Assembly: GCF_020734105.1 (NCBI RefSeq)
Contig: NZ_JAJAFR010000007.1
Coordinates: forward strand, 1 to 64,000
DNA length: 64,000 nucleotides
DNA from: Alkalihalobacillus deserti
GTDB taxonomy: Bacteria; Bacillota; Bacilli; Bacillales; Bacillaceae_D
Direction of reading: 5' to 3'
Shown here: one piece after another, positions 44,207 through 53,095 of the stretch
How the letters are laid out: each line of letters begins with the position of its first letter
How positions within the stretch are numbered: position 1 is the stretch's first letter
Notes under the pieces: generated by a model
What the model was told of the DNA's origin: nothing
The model's input: the letters and a program-made list of their open reading frames with translations, nothing else
Databases searched by the model: none
Translations under genes and position numbers: made by a program

Positions 44207-45259
44207 TTGAGAGTACCTACTACCCCATGGACATTATTATTTAAGATTTACCGTGAAGTACTTCCAGACGCTCATTATTATTTAAACGAATGGAGGGAAA
44301 AGGCAAAAGCTATTCCAAATAAGGAACTACGTGAGCAAGCACTCGCTAGTATAAATGATAAGGCATTCCATTGTGAGGGCGGTGCTGTTTACGGATTGTT
44401 GGCAGGCGGAAACCGAAATAAGATCATTCGTTTTATTGTTGCTTACCAAACGATTAGTGACTATCTAGATAATCTGTGTGATAGGAGCACATCCTTAGAG
44501 GAAAGAGACTTTCGGGAGTTGCATAAAGCGATGTACCACGCCTTGTCTCCTGGAGAGAATACAATAAATTTTTATCGCTACCGGAAGGATCAGGATGATG
44601 GAGGATATTTAGCCTCTCTTGTGTCTACTTGTCAGGATGTTCTTAATGATCTCCCTGGTTTTAATAACGTCCAGAATGCGATGAGGAAATTGGCAGGGTA
44701 CTATTGTGATTTACAGGTATATAAACATGTGAGCAAAGAACAACGTGTGGAATTACTAGAAAGTTGGCATGAAGGGCATAAGCATGAATTGCCTGATATG
44801 ACATGGTATGAATTTTCTGCCTGCGCAGGATCCACACTAGGAATTTTTTGTATTGCAGCATATGCTTCAAATGGGATGATGGAACCAGAACGTGTAAACT
44901 TATTAAAAAGCGGATATTTCCCTTGGATTCAAGGTCTTCATATCATGCTTGATTATTTTATTGATCAAGAAGAAGATCGGATAGAGGGTGACCTGAACTT
45001 TATTACTTACTATGATAATAAAGAAAAAATGGTTGAAAGAATAAAGTATGTAAAAGAAAAAGCAGAAGAGAGTATTCGAACTCTGCCCGATTCGAAGTTT
45101 CATCAACTTATAAACAAAGGTCTTTTAGCTTTATATTTAGCCGATGAAAAAGTTCAAGGGCATAAAGAGTTAAAAAGAACCGCGAAACGGTTCATTCGAT
45201 TTGGAGGCTTACCTACCATGTTCTTTTATTTGAATAGTTGGGTGTTCCGCAGAACCTAA
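44207..45259 (+). CDS. ytpB: YtpB-type tetraprenyl-beta-curcumene synthase
   Basis: The 350-residue protein is a DUF2600/YtpB-family terpene synthase, which in B. subtilis cyclises heptaprenyl diphosphate to tetraprenyl-beta-curcumene, a precursor of C35 sesquarterpenes in spores. The metal-binding motif is seen in QTISDYLDNLCDR (about residues 81-93), together with HYYLNEWREKA near the start, DKAFHCEGGAVY and GYYCDLQVYKH. It starts at TTG with AGGAGG upstream. It is a single gene; the second enzyme (terpene cyclase) is not in the window. Confidence 0.92.
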   Translation: MRVPTTPWTLLFKIYREVLPDAHYYLNEWREKAKAIPNKELREQALASINDKAFHCEGGAVYGLLAGGNRNKIIRFIVAYQTISDYLDNLCDRSTSLEERDFRELHKAMYHALSPGENTINFYRYRKDQDDGGYLASLVSTCQDVLNDLPGFNNVQNAMRKLAGYYCDLQVYKHVSKEQRVELLESWHEGHKHELPDMTWYEFSACAGSTLGIFCIAAYASNGMMEPERVNLLKSGYFPWIQGLHIMLDYFIDQEEDRIEGDLNFITYYDNKEKMVERIKYVKEKAEESIRTLPDSKFHQLINKGLLALYLADEKVQGHKELKRTAKRFIRFGGLPTMFFYLNSWVFRRT

Positions 45260-46493
45260 GAAAAAACATTTATTTTCATCCGATTATAACATTCAAAAGA
45301 AATGATAAACGAAATTGCCTTAGTTTAGGGAGATGAGGGGTATGTATGAGGGTGACTCAATGAGGTTTCACCAGATGGAACCAAATAAAAGCTCTTTTCG
45401 CCTATCTCTCCTCTCGAGTTATACTAAGACAAGCAATAGATTAATTCCCTTTTTACGTATAATTTGGATATTAGACTTGGAAAATGAGGTGTTTATCTTA
45501 AGCAATATCGATAAAGGAGCATTCCTGTAAGGAAGAAATTTGAGGTTTGAATAGAAAGGCTCCCCTTGGTATGGTGAGACCACTGAAAAAAGGTGAAAAC
45601 CGTACCTTTTTCAGCGGCCTCGGTATGATCGAGGTGTAGGAAGCTGCAACGCAATGACGCTTAATTAATGGACCACTATCCCTTTTTAGAGACAGACTAT
45701 ATTTACGTGCCGTCTCCAACTATCTCTATGTTTAAACCACTTTTTCTTTTAAAGGGGTTATTTTTGGTTTTCAAAACCCACTATATACTAAAGCGATTTG
45801 CGGTGTTTCTTGACAGCCTTTTTGGGCCTTATGTATTCAAAGAGAACTCCATGTCCTTTTTCTCTTGAAGGTCAGGCCAAGGTTATATCCAAAAGGTAAC
45901 CCACTGTTTTTTGCATTGTAGGTAGCTACGAGTACTCGGAACATCCGAACATTTCATCCTCCAAGCTACCGAAGAGTGACGGTAACTACGATAAATTATG
46001 AACACCTAAACATCATGTTTGATGGGATTATATTTTTAGTAGGACTTACATTCCTTTGTTTTAATTTGGACAAAATCTCTAAGTCTTACAACTAAGACTC
46101 TTGAATCAAGGATAGGGTCTTATCTCGCCAATGATACCAGCTTCTTTAGTATTACACTTAGTGAGCACATGTGTGTAGCCATTAGGGTTAGGATTTGAAG
46201 TTGTTTTCTTTTTATTAATTTTAAATATGAGTTGATTCTATATCTTAAGGTTAACAGGGTATTTTTTAGCTCGAAATAGACAAAAGTAATTAGAGGCCAC
46301 TGAAAAAAACTGGTTTTTGAGGACACTGAAAAAGTCCCTTTTAGCAAATTCGAGGAAGCAGCAATGGTTCCACACGTTGCGCCCCTACTATGAGAAACCC
46401 ACTCATAGCAAGCTTTAAAACAAAGCAACGGTTCCGCTCATTGCTTAAAGCTTACTGAACAAAAATGAAGAAGTACATTAGGAGAGATAACCT
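45260..46493. other. Long stretch without a supported gene
   Basis: Short open frames here have no ribosome sites or family matches. The stretch has a terminator-like hairpin at 45582-45616 (CTGAAAAAAGGT/ACCTTTTTCAG), a second CACTGAAAAA region near 46284-46340 and repeat-like text AAGCAGCAATGGTTCC / AAGCAACGGTTCC near 46354-46440, which suggests fragments of a further repeat or IS ends. Otherwise nothing. Confidence 0.4.
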
Positions 46494-47213
46494 TTGAAAA
46501 ATCTTAAGAAACCTGTCATAGGAATGACTAGTTCAATTGTTAACCACAACAATATTCCGAGTGTGAATTTGCATCAAAGGTTTGTTCTATCAGTTAAAAA
46601 AGCTGGAGGAATCCCGCTCATCATTCCAAGCGGTACAGATGAGATGGCTGAAGAATGGGCTTCCATCTGTGATGGCATTATATTGACTAGCGGAGAGGAC
46701 GTTGATCCACATTCATTTAATAAAAACCCAGATCCCAAATTAAAACAGACGCATGAAAAGCGCGACAAATTAGAAATAGCACTCGTAAAACAAGCTAAAC
46801 AAAAGAAAAAGCCGATCTTAGGAATTTGTAGAGGGAATACAATGTTAAACGTCGCTTTAGGAGGAACCCTTGTACAGGATATTCCATCACACAACCCTAA
46901 CGCGGTCAATCATAATCAAAAAGCAGCAAGACCAGAACCCACCCATTCCATTCAAATTAATGAAAATAGCTGGTTATATAAATTACTACATAAATCTACG
47001 ATTCGAGTAAACAGCATGCACCATCAGGCTATTGATAAGCTTGGATCTAATCTTAAAGAAATAGCGGTAGCTCCAGATGGTACAGTTGAAGCTGTTGAGG
47101 GAATTCCTGAATCTCCAGTTATGTGGGGAGTCCAATGGCATCCTGAAGAAATGGCTAGTGAAGATCCGACCATGCAACTTCTTTTTGAAGCATTTATCAA
47201 TGAGTGCAGATGA
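46494..47213 (+). CDS. Peptidase C26-family gamma-glutamyl hydrolase (PuuD-like)
   Basis: The 239-residue class I glutamine-amidotransferase-like enzyme has the nucleophile motif ILGICRGNTMLNVALGG (Cys in GICRG) and the catalytic histidine/glutamate motif WGVQWHPEEMA near the C-terminus. The family hydrolyses gamma-glutamyl bonds, for example gamma-glutamyl-GABA in putrescine breakdown. TTG start with AGGAGAG upstream. A GGCT-fold gene follows about 90 bp later, so both may act on gamma-glutamyl compounds. Confidence 0.9.
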   Translation: MKNLKKPVIGMTSSIVNHNNIPSVNLHQRFVLSVKKAGGIPLIIPSGTDEMAEEWASICDGIILTSGEDVDPHSFNKNPDPKLKQTHEKRDKLEIALVKQAKQKKKPILGICRGNTMLNVALGGTLVQDIPSHNPNAVNHNQKAARPEPTHSIQINENSWLYKLLHKSTIRVNSMHHQAIDKLGSNLKEIAVAPDGTVEAVEGIPESPVMWGVQWHPEEMASEDPTMQLLFEAFINECR

Positions 47214-47306
47214 TAATTCATTAGGTATGTTCTAATCAAAGAGATATGAGATTCTCATTTACCGATGCGTATTAATAAATAAAGTAGGTTTAACTAGGAT
47301 GTGATT

Positions 47307-47945
47307 ATGATTGTACTAAATAAACAAACACCTCAATATGTTTGGTATGCAAGTTATGGTTCAAATTTAAGTAAGGATCGATTCTTATGTTACATAAGAG
47401 GTGGAAAACCGGAAGGATCTGAAAAAACTGAAGTTGGCTGTAAAGATAAAACGTTACCAAAAAAGGAAAAGACTTATATAATGAACTACCCGCTATATTT
47501 CGCAAAAAAATCTACTCGATGGCAAAGTCAAGGAGTTGCTTTTATAGGATTGCAAGAAGATAAGAAGCATCTTATTTACAGCAGAAAGTATTTAATAACG
47601 ATCGAGCAATTTATGGATGTAGTTAAACAAGAAAACAACGGTGAGGAGTTGCATATTGATTTTGATTACGTGAAAAAGAATCGGTATAAAACACTTAAAA
47701 ATTCATGGTATGGCACCATTTTATATGTAGGTGAGGATGAGGGAATTCCGATCTATACTTTTACAGCTGATTGGGATTTAGATGTACCTTTTAATAAACC
47801 CTCTAAGGAGTATTTATCGATGATCATTGAAGGCTTGAAAAGGTATGTGGGGCTACACAATCCTGAAATTATAAATTATATTGTTTCGAAACCAGGTGTA
47901 AAGGGTAGTTATAGTGATAGTGATATAGGAAAATTGATTAACTAG
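47307..47945 (+). CDS. Gamma-glutamylcyclotransferase-fold protein
   Basis: The 212-residue protein opens with VWYASYGSNLSKDRFLCYI near residue 10, the substrate-binding YGSN signature of the GGCT/AIG2-like fold. The rest (WYGTILYVGEDEGIPIYTFT) fits a large-type member. Such enzymes convert gamma-glutamyl amines to pyroglutamate. I start at ATG 47307, after AGGATG. It ends in a degenerate member of the long hairpin family. Confidence 0.78.
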   Translation: MIVLNKQTPQYVWYASYGSNLSKDRFLCYIRGGKPEGSEKTEVGCKDKTLPKKEKTYIMNYPLYFAKKSTRWQSQGVAFIGLQEDKKHLIYSRKYLITIEQFMDVVKQENNGEELHIDFDYVKKNRYKTLKNSWYGTILYVGEDEGIPIYTFTADWDLDVPFNKPSKEYLSMIIEGLKRYVGLHNPEIINYIVSKPGVKGSYSDSDIGKLIN

Positions 47946-47951
47946 TCTAGC

Positions 47952-48001
47952 GATCCTGACCCCTAGTGTGCTAAAGCGTAAGTGCAGTGGGGGTCAGGAA
48001 C
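47952..48001 (+). terminator. Long hairpin, degenerate member of the dispersed family
   Basis: Arms ATCCTGACCCCTAGTG and CAGTGGGGGTCAGGAA pair imperfectly around CTAAAGCGTAAG. The tail is CTTAAAAT, so termination would be weak. Confidence 0.6.
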
Positions 48002-48222
48002 TTAAAATAAAACCAACAATGCTGCTGTAGAGACCCTAGCATTGCAATTTTCACTGTCATCAGAAAGAGAATAGCAATCACTAGCATAGTCATAGTAATA
48101 ACAGAATTCCAAAGAACGCGATCTCTAAATTTTTCCAGTTATTTGGTCACCAACGGTATATCGCACAGGAATGTAAATTCAACATCCTTTTCTCTCATAT
48201 ATACACAGTACTTTGCTTGGCA

Positions 48223-48555
48223 TTAGTAATGATGATTGTAATAATCAGGGAACTGACCCGAACCTTGTCCATAAGGGTACCCATGATGCAAATGGTAGTC
48301 ATTATTACTCTTCACATGAAGTTTATCTTGGGAGTGAGCTTCATGATGTTCTTGATATGGAGGGTACTTGTTATGCCATTGGTACTCATGTCCGTGATTA
48401 TAAACTAGTTGAGATTCAAAGTGTTCATACCCGTTTCCTTGATATCCAGGGTAGAAACCAGGATGGTGCCAGAAGTACCCATACCCTTGATGGAGACCGT
48501 GTCTAAAACCTAAGGGAGAGAATGACCTGATTCCTTGAAGTGAAGATGGAAACAT
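48223..48555 (-). CDS. His/Tyr/Gly-rich small protein, possible spore coat component
   Basis: The 110-residue protein begins MFPSSLQGIRSFSPLGFRHG and continues with many His, Tyr and Gly residues (GYFWHHPGFYPGYQGNGYEH; ending FPDYYNHHY). ATG with AAAAGGTGA upstream. Low-complexity His/Tyr-rich proteins are common in Bacillus spore coats, but nothing here proves this. Metal binding is also possible. Start choice drops 14 upstream codons that lack a ribosome site. Confidence 0.6.
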   Translation of the reverse strand: MFPSSLQGIRSFSPLGFRHGLHQGYGYFWHHPGFYPGYQGNGYEHFESQLVYNHGHEYQWHNKYPPYQEHHEAHSQDKLHVKSNNDYHLHHGYPYGQGSGQFPDYYNHHY

Positions 48556-48849
48556 ATTATCACCTTTTCTTAAGAGATAGGATATTCTATTGAACAAGTA
48601 GCGGATAAGAGCTTATCCTTATGAAAATTAGGCACCTGAATGGAACAGTTGAATTGAATACGACTTTTTACCGTTGAAATTAAATCTATTTTTTTATACA
48701 TAAAACATAGCATATCTACAAATAATGAACTTGACGTTATTTATGAATATTTTAGCAAGTTTAAGCAAACAGCAATACTTGAGTAAATGTAGAATAAAGA
48801 AGGTTATTACCTTTTTTTGTCGAATATATAGGCGAGAGGAGAGTTGATA

Positions 48850-49164
48850 GTGAAACCAAAATCGAATGCAAAATTGAACTTGAAAGACCCTACAATTGTT
48901 ATTCTTGCTTATTTTTTAGGTGAAGTGGTATCTGATCAAAAGATTATCTTCGAGGGAACCGCTAAACAATTGAGAGAGCAACAGTTTGGTGAAGAATGGG
49001 ACGGATTTAATTTAGGTGATGGCTTTAAGATTGAAGACGTTGAGGTTAAAGTATTTGAAGTCAAAGATGAATTTGATTCTAATTTAGAAATAAGTAAAAT
49101 TCGCTATCTTATAGGACCAAGAGACTTAGATCCTAATAAAATAAATTTCAAAAATAAAGCCTAA
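48850..49164 (+). CDS. Hypothetical protein, 104 residues
   Basis: The GTG at 48850 lies eight bases after GAGGAG; a TTG six bases earlier is too close. The protein is small, acidic and soluble (IRYLIGPRDLDPNKINFK at the C-terminus), with no recognised domain. A strong terminator follows within ten bases, supporting it as a real transcript end. Confidence 0.6.
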   Translation: MKPKSNAKLNLKDPTIVILAYFLGEVVSDQKIIFEGTAKQLREQQFGEEWDGFNLGDGFKIEDVEVKVFEVKDEFDSNLEISKIRYLIGPRDLDPNKINFKNKA

Positions 49165-49170
49165 TTTGAA

Positions 49171-49224
49171 AAGGTTCCTGACCCCCAATGGTTTAAAGCA
49201 CTGGGGGTCAGGAACCTTTTTTAG
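49171..49224 (+). terminator. Terminator, member of the dispersed hairpin family
   Basis: AAGGTTCCTGACCCCCA pairs with TGGGGGTCAGGAACCTT around a GTTTAAAGC core, then TTTTT. Begins 7 bp after the hypothetical gene stop. Confidence 0.88.
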
Positions 49225-49454
49225 ATGAATCTTTGACTGCTTAAGTGAATATCTATAGGCAGGTAGAAAAATACATGGTGTGAAAATCGATACAGTGGCG
49301 AAAATTGCAACGCATTCGGTACGTCTAAGATGCACTAATGATGACTTTTTCACTTTAATGTAAAAGATTCTAGGATTCGCTTGATATATCGATGAGATGC
49401 AGTTTCTCCTTTTACCGGAGTAAGTACTAAAATTAAGTTAATATTGGAGGGGTA

Positions 49455-51275
49455 ATGATGCAACTTTTTTACACAGTCCGTCCCGGTGAAACATTGTATC
49501 AGATTGCGAGGCGTTGGGAGCTTCCGGTTGAATCCCTTATCGCCGCAAACAATGTGGATCCACCTTATACGATTTATGTAGGTCAACAGCTTTCTGTTCC
49601 TCCAGGTGTTGATGTCATTCGTGTAAGACCAGGAGATACGGTATTTGAAATTGCTCAATTTTTCGGTGTTCCACAAGCTATTCTTTTCGAAGCAAACCGA
49701 CTTAACCCCCCTTATACCATACAAGTCGGTCAACTGTTGAAAGTTCCACCTGGTAACCCCTACTATGTAGTTCAACCGGGAGACACCCTGTTTCAAATTG
49801 CTGGGCGATTTAACGTAACAACGGGAGGAAGCAGCAACCACGGGCTGATTAGACAAATTAACCAGCTTCCATCTAATGATATTTTTCCAGGGATGCAGTT
49901 AATCATTCCTTATGCTCCTCCCGGCGACCAAGGATTTATTGCTTATACATCCAACCGCGGGGGAAGCTATGATATCTGGCTATATAATCTTAGTAATGGA
50001 GTGAATATACAGCTTACAACTGGCTTAGGAGAATCTTTTTCAATCCCTTTTTGGTCACCAGACAGTAGTAGAATCGCCTTTGTAGGACGTTATGGGATTC
50101 TTTACGTCTTCCACTTAGCAGAAGGAGGCATTGCTCGTATTGACCAGTTTGAAGATGGGGCAAGCATCTATTTAAATTGGTCACCTGCTAGTCAACAACT
50201 AGCTTATACGAAACAGAATCATATAATCTTGTATCATGTTTTTTTACATCAAGCCCAGAGAATCCCCCAGTCTGGTGCAACTGATGTCCAATGGTTTCCA
50301 AACGGGACGGAACTGCTTTTTCAAGCGCCTGATCAATCAGGGATCAGTCAACTTTTCCGTATTCGAACTGATGGAACCAGTAAACGACAAATTACTCAAA
50401 ATACCGGTGGTCGGTTTAACAATGTTCGTCTTTCCCCTGATGGATCGCATGTGCTATATACAACTCCTGGAGTTAGCATCTCGATTATTTACACCTTGGA
50501 AATGGCAACTGGTAAAGTAAGGGAAGTGAGGGGAGGGCCGCTTGCGAAAAATTATTTTCCGGTATGGTCTCCTGATTCATCGACTATCGCTTACAGTGCG
50601 ACTGCTTTCGAAGATATCGGTTATTTTTCCCTTATTAGAACGACGGAGAGACAAGGGGAGGACGACCGAACAATAGCTATTTCGAATTGCTTGGCGACTC
50701 CCGTTACCTGGTCGCCAGATGGTAGGAAGCTGGCCTATTTATCAGGCTGTAATAAGCAAGGAACTACCAGCGAAATGTGGTCCATTGAGGTCTCGCACCC
50801 TGTTCCTGTTCGATTAATAGAAGGGGTAGTCATTACATCTTTACAATGGTCCCCAATGCCAACTTATCCGCTGAAAAAGACCTATATCAGTGCTAGCTAT
50901 AAAATTCAATTTCAATATCCCGCACATTGGCAAAAAATAACGGATGAAAGATATGAAGGTACAGATGGCTTCTTTCAAATTTCAGCAATTTTGTCAGACG
51001 AACCAATTAACCGTGTATGTCAAAATGAAGCATTCCAACAATTATTACCATACGGTTCTAATCCTCGTATTATGAGAAGACAAATTCAACAACAAGAGGC
51101 ATGTGTTATTTTTCCGTCAGAGGACCAATCTCCAGAAATGAGAGGTCAAGCAGCTCTGATCGTCCAGTACCCACAACCAATTCAAATTGAGGGAATAACT
51201 TACAATTATTTTATCTTGTGGGCGGACCAGGCTCACCTAAACGAAATAAGCTCAACACTTACATTTTTGTGGTAG
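49455..51275 (+). CDS. Triple-LysM protein with TolB-like beta-propeller
   Basis: The 606-residue protein begins with three LysM peptidoglycan-binding motifs (about residues 5-50, 53-97 and 101-152; each starts YTVRPGETLYQIA-like). Five or six TolB/WD40-like repeats follow, each with a W/LSPDSSRIAF-type strand (about 160-470). The last 130 residues form a separate unassigned domain (YKIQFQYPAHWQKIT). No signal peptide is visible, so it may be exported in an unusual way or act inside the forming spore, as SafA-like LysM proteins do. ATG with GGAGGGG upstream. Confidence 0.85.
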   Translation: MMQLFYTVRPGETLYQIARRWELPVESLIAANNVDPPYTIYVGQQLSVPPGVDVIRVRPGDTVFEIAQFFGVPQAILFEANRLNPPYTIQVGQLLKVPPGNPYYVVQPGDTLFQIAGRFNVTTGGSSNHGLIRQINQLPSNDIFPGMQLIIPYAPPGDQGFIAYTSNRGGSYDIWLYNLSNGVNIQLTTGLGESFSIPFWSPDSSRIAFVGRYGILYVFHLAEGGIARIDQFEDGASIYLNWSPASQQLAYTKQNHIILYHVFLHQAQRIPQSGATDVQWFPNGTELLFQAPDQSGISQLFRIRTDGTSKRQITQNTGGRFNNVRLSPDGSHVLYTTPGVSISIIYTLEMATGKVREVRGGPLAKNYFPVWSPDSSTIAYSATAFEDIGYFSLIRTTERQGEDDRTIAISNCLATPVTWSPDGRKLAYLSGCNKQGTTSEMWSIEVSHPVPVRLIEGVVITSLQWSPMPTYPLKKTYISASYKIQFQYPAHWQKITDERYEGTDGFFQISAILSDEPINRVCQNEAFQQLLPYGSNPRIMRRQIQQQEACVIFPSEDQSPEMRGQAALIVQYPQPIQIEGITYNYFILWADQAHLNEISSTLTFLW

Positions 51276-51514
51276 TTATTTTTTACGAACGATGCAAAGT
51301 AGTTACGTAGCTGTTCATAATACCAAAAGAGATGGTGTCGAGAATTATGTTAAAGCCTTAAGAATTTAGCGCTTGTAATGCAAATAAAAATCATATTACT
51401 AGTTAGCAACCAGGCGCTACTAAGAAGTACTTAAAGCCAGAATGGTGATTTGCCCACATGTTTAATCCACCACTCCCAGGCAATTTCATCAAGATTCAGG
51501 CGGTGCAAACCTGG
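51276..51514. other. Stretch without a supported gene
   Basis: I find no open frame with a ribosome site or other structure before the terminator at 51515. Confidence 0.3.
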
Positions 51515-51553
51515 AAAAAACTGAGCCACCTCTCTATAAGGGACTCAGTTTTT
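51515..51553 (+). terminator. Terminator between the LysM protein and arginase genes
   Basis: Ten-bp stem AAAAACTGAG/CTCAGTTTTT around an 18-base loop. T-runs on both strands suggest it can work in both directions. Confidence 0.7.
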
Positions 51554-51846
51554 ATGATTAATAAGGTTTATTGAAAAATACCGTAAATGTAAGAAACATC
51601 AATGTTAAAATTCCTGGGTTTTTAAGTTGCGTATTTGACATGTATTCCTCCTGAAATGTTCATTTCTTTTTGATAAATTAATCATAACAAGTAACTAAAG
51701 AGATGTAAGTAATTCAGTCAGGTAATGTGACACGAAAGATATATTTGAAATATAGGTTTAATAAAGGAGTGTTTTTTCCCCTTTTTAGATATAAGCTTAT
51801 ATAGTATTTACATTTATATAATTAGATAAAAGTGGAGGTCATTGAG

Positions 51847-52752
51847 ATGAATAAGATCAAACATGTTTCCATTGTAGGTGTACCGATGGATCTAGGGCAA
51901 TTACGACGCGGGGTTGATATGGGTCCCAGTGCATTAAGGTATGCAGGTTTAATTGAAGAAATTGAGAGATTAGGCTATAACGTGAAAGATGGTGGTGACT
52001 TAGTTATCGAGAGAGAGGCTACTAGTCCTTCAGAAAGCGGAAAGCTAGTAAACTTAAATGAGGTAGTAAGTGTGAATAGTGAGTTGCATAAAAAAGTGGA
52101 TGGTATTCATGAAGATGGAGTGTTCCCACTTATATTAGGTGGAGATCATAGCGTCAGTATCGGTTCGATTGCTGGGATTGCTAAGCATTACAACAATTTA
52201 GGGGTAATATGGTACGATGCACATCCAGATTTAAATACAATTGAAACCTCACCATCCGGAAACATTCATGGGATGCCTTTAGCAGTAAACCTGGGCATCG
52301 GCCACCCTTCTTTAGTCAATATTGGTGGGTATGCACCAAAAATCAAACCTGAAAATCTAGTGATAATAGGTGCTAGATCGATTGATGAAGGTGAGCGCGA
52401 GTTCATTCTTGAAAAAGGCATAAAAGTGTACACCATGCATGAAATTGACCGTTTAGGGATGACAACAGTAATTGAAGAAACGATTGCTTATCTAGCTGAA
52501 AAAACAGATGGAGTTCACTTAAGCTTAGATTTAGACGGAGTAGATCCCATTTACGCACCAGGAGTCGGAACACCAGTTATGGGAGGAATAACTTACCGGG
52601 AAACGCACCTCGCCTTAGAAATGTTGGCGGAAGCTGAAATCGTCACATCTGCCGATTGTGTAGAAATTAATCCGATATTAGACAATAAAAATCAAACAGC
52701 AGAAATAGCTACAGCATTAATTAGTTCTTTATTAGGGAAGAAACTCCTTTAA
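51847..52752 (+). CDS. rocF: Arginase
   Basis: The 301-residue protein is a ureohydrolase of the bacterial arginase type, which splits arginine to ornithine and urea using two Mn ions. The Mn ligand motifs are seen: [15 protein letters not shown] (usual arginases have DAHGDLN, so the Gly is Pro here) and [22 protein letters not shown] binds the substrate. I start at ATG 51847 with GGAGGT seven bases upstream. It is a single gene; no rocD or rocE is beside it. Confidence 0.93.
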   Translation: MNKIKHVSIVGVPMDLGQLRRGVDMGPSALRYAGLIEEIERLGYNVKDGGDLVIEREATSPSESGKLVNLNEVVSVNSELHKKVDGIHEDGVFPLILGGDHSVSIGSIAGIAKHYNNLGVIWYDAHPDLNTIETSPSGNIHGMPLAVNLGIGHPSLVNIGGYAPKIKPENLVIIGARSIDEGEREFILEKGIKVYTMHEIDRLGMTTVIEETIAYLAEKTDGVHLSLDLDGVDPIYAPGVGTPVMGGITYRETHLALEMLAEAEIVTSADCVEINPILDNKNQTAEIATALISSLLGKKLL

Positions 52753-52768
52753 ATTCAAGATTTTTAGA

Positions 52769-52799
52769 GAGCGGACAGTTTAAATGTTCGCTCTTTTTT
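52769..52799 (+). terminator. Arginase terminator
   Basis: Stem GAGCGGACA/TGTTCGCTC (one G-T pair) around a 7-base loop, followed by six T. Confidence 0.85.
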
Positions 52800-52810
52800 G
52801 TGAAAATGAA

Positions 52811-52833
52811 AACCCTAGGCTAGGCCTAGGGTT
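52811..52833. repeat. Perfect short palindrome
   Basis: AACCCTAGGC-TAG-GCCTAGGGTT, 10-bp arms, directly after the arginase terminator. No T-run. Its role is unknown. Confidence 0.6.
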
Positions 52834-52855
52834 CCAAAAAGCTTCTAGCGTGGTA

Positions 52856-53095
52856 TTAAAAAAACTCCCCCGAGAACGTACCATACTTTGTAGCTCTTGG
52901 CCAGAAAAACATATCAACAATTGACGGAAATGCTTGACCTATAAATCCATATCCTATTAAAAGGATATACACCACGAGCATCTGTCGATAAGTGTGGTTC
53001 CGGAAGCACTTTACTGGATTTTTTCCAGTTGTTCCGTTTATGCTATTTAAATAGCTTACAAATAATAGAAAAAGGGAGATCTGAAGAAGTGACAA
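52856..53095 (-). CDS. Small hydrophobic ORF, doubtful
   Basis: The frame encodes 79 residues; only the last 50 (CFRNHTYRQMLVVYILLIGY, then GFIGQAFPSIVDMFFWPRAT) look protein-like, with one membrane helix. It overlaps the 5' end of the MFS gene region on the other strand and has no clear ribosome site. It could be a remnant. Confidence 0.3.
   Translation of the reverse strand: MSLLQISLFLLFVSYLNSINGTTGKNPVKCFRNHTYRQMLVVYILLIGYGFIGQAFPSIVDMFFWPRATKYGTFSGEFF

Noticed and set aside
45333-45530. 65-codon open frame
   Set aside because: No ribosome site, no domain and no neighbours that make sense; likely chance.
48213-48506. Plus-strand frame of 97 codons overlapping the His/Tyr-rich gene
   Set aside because: The minus-strand gene has a clear ribosome site and biased composition; the plus frame has none.
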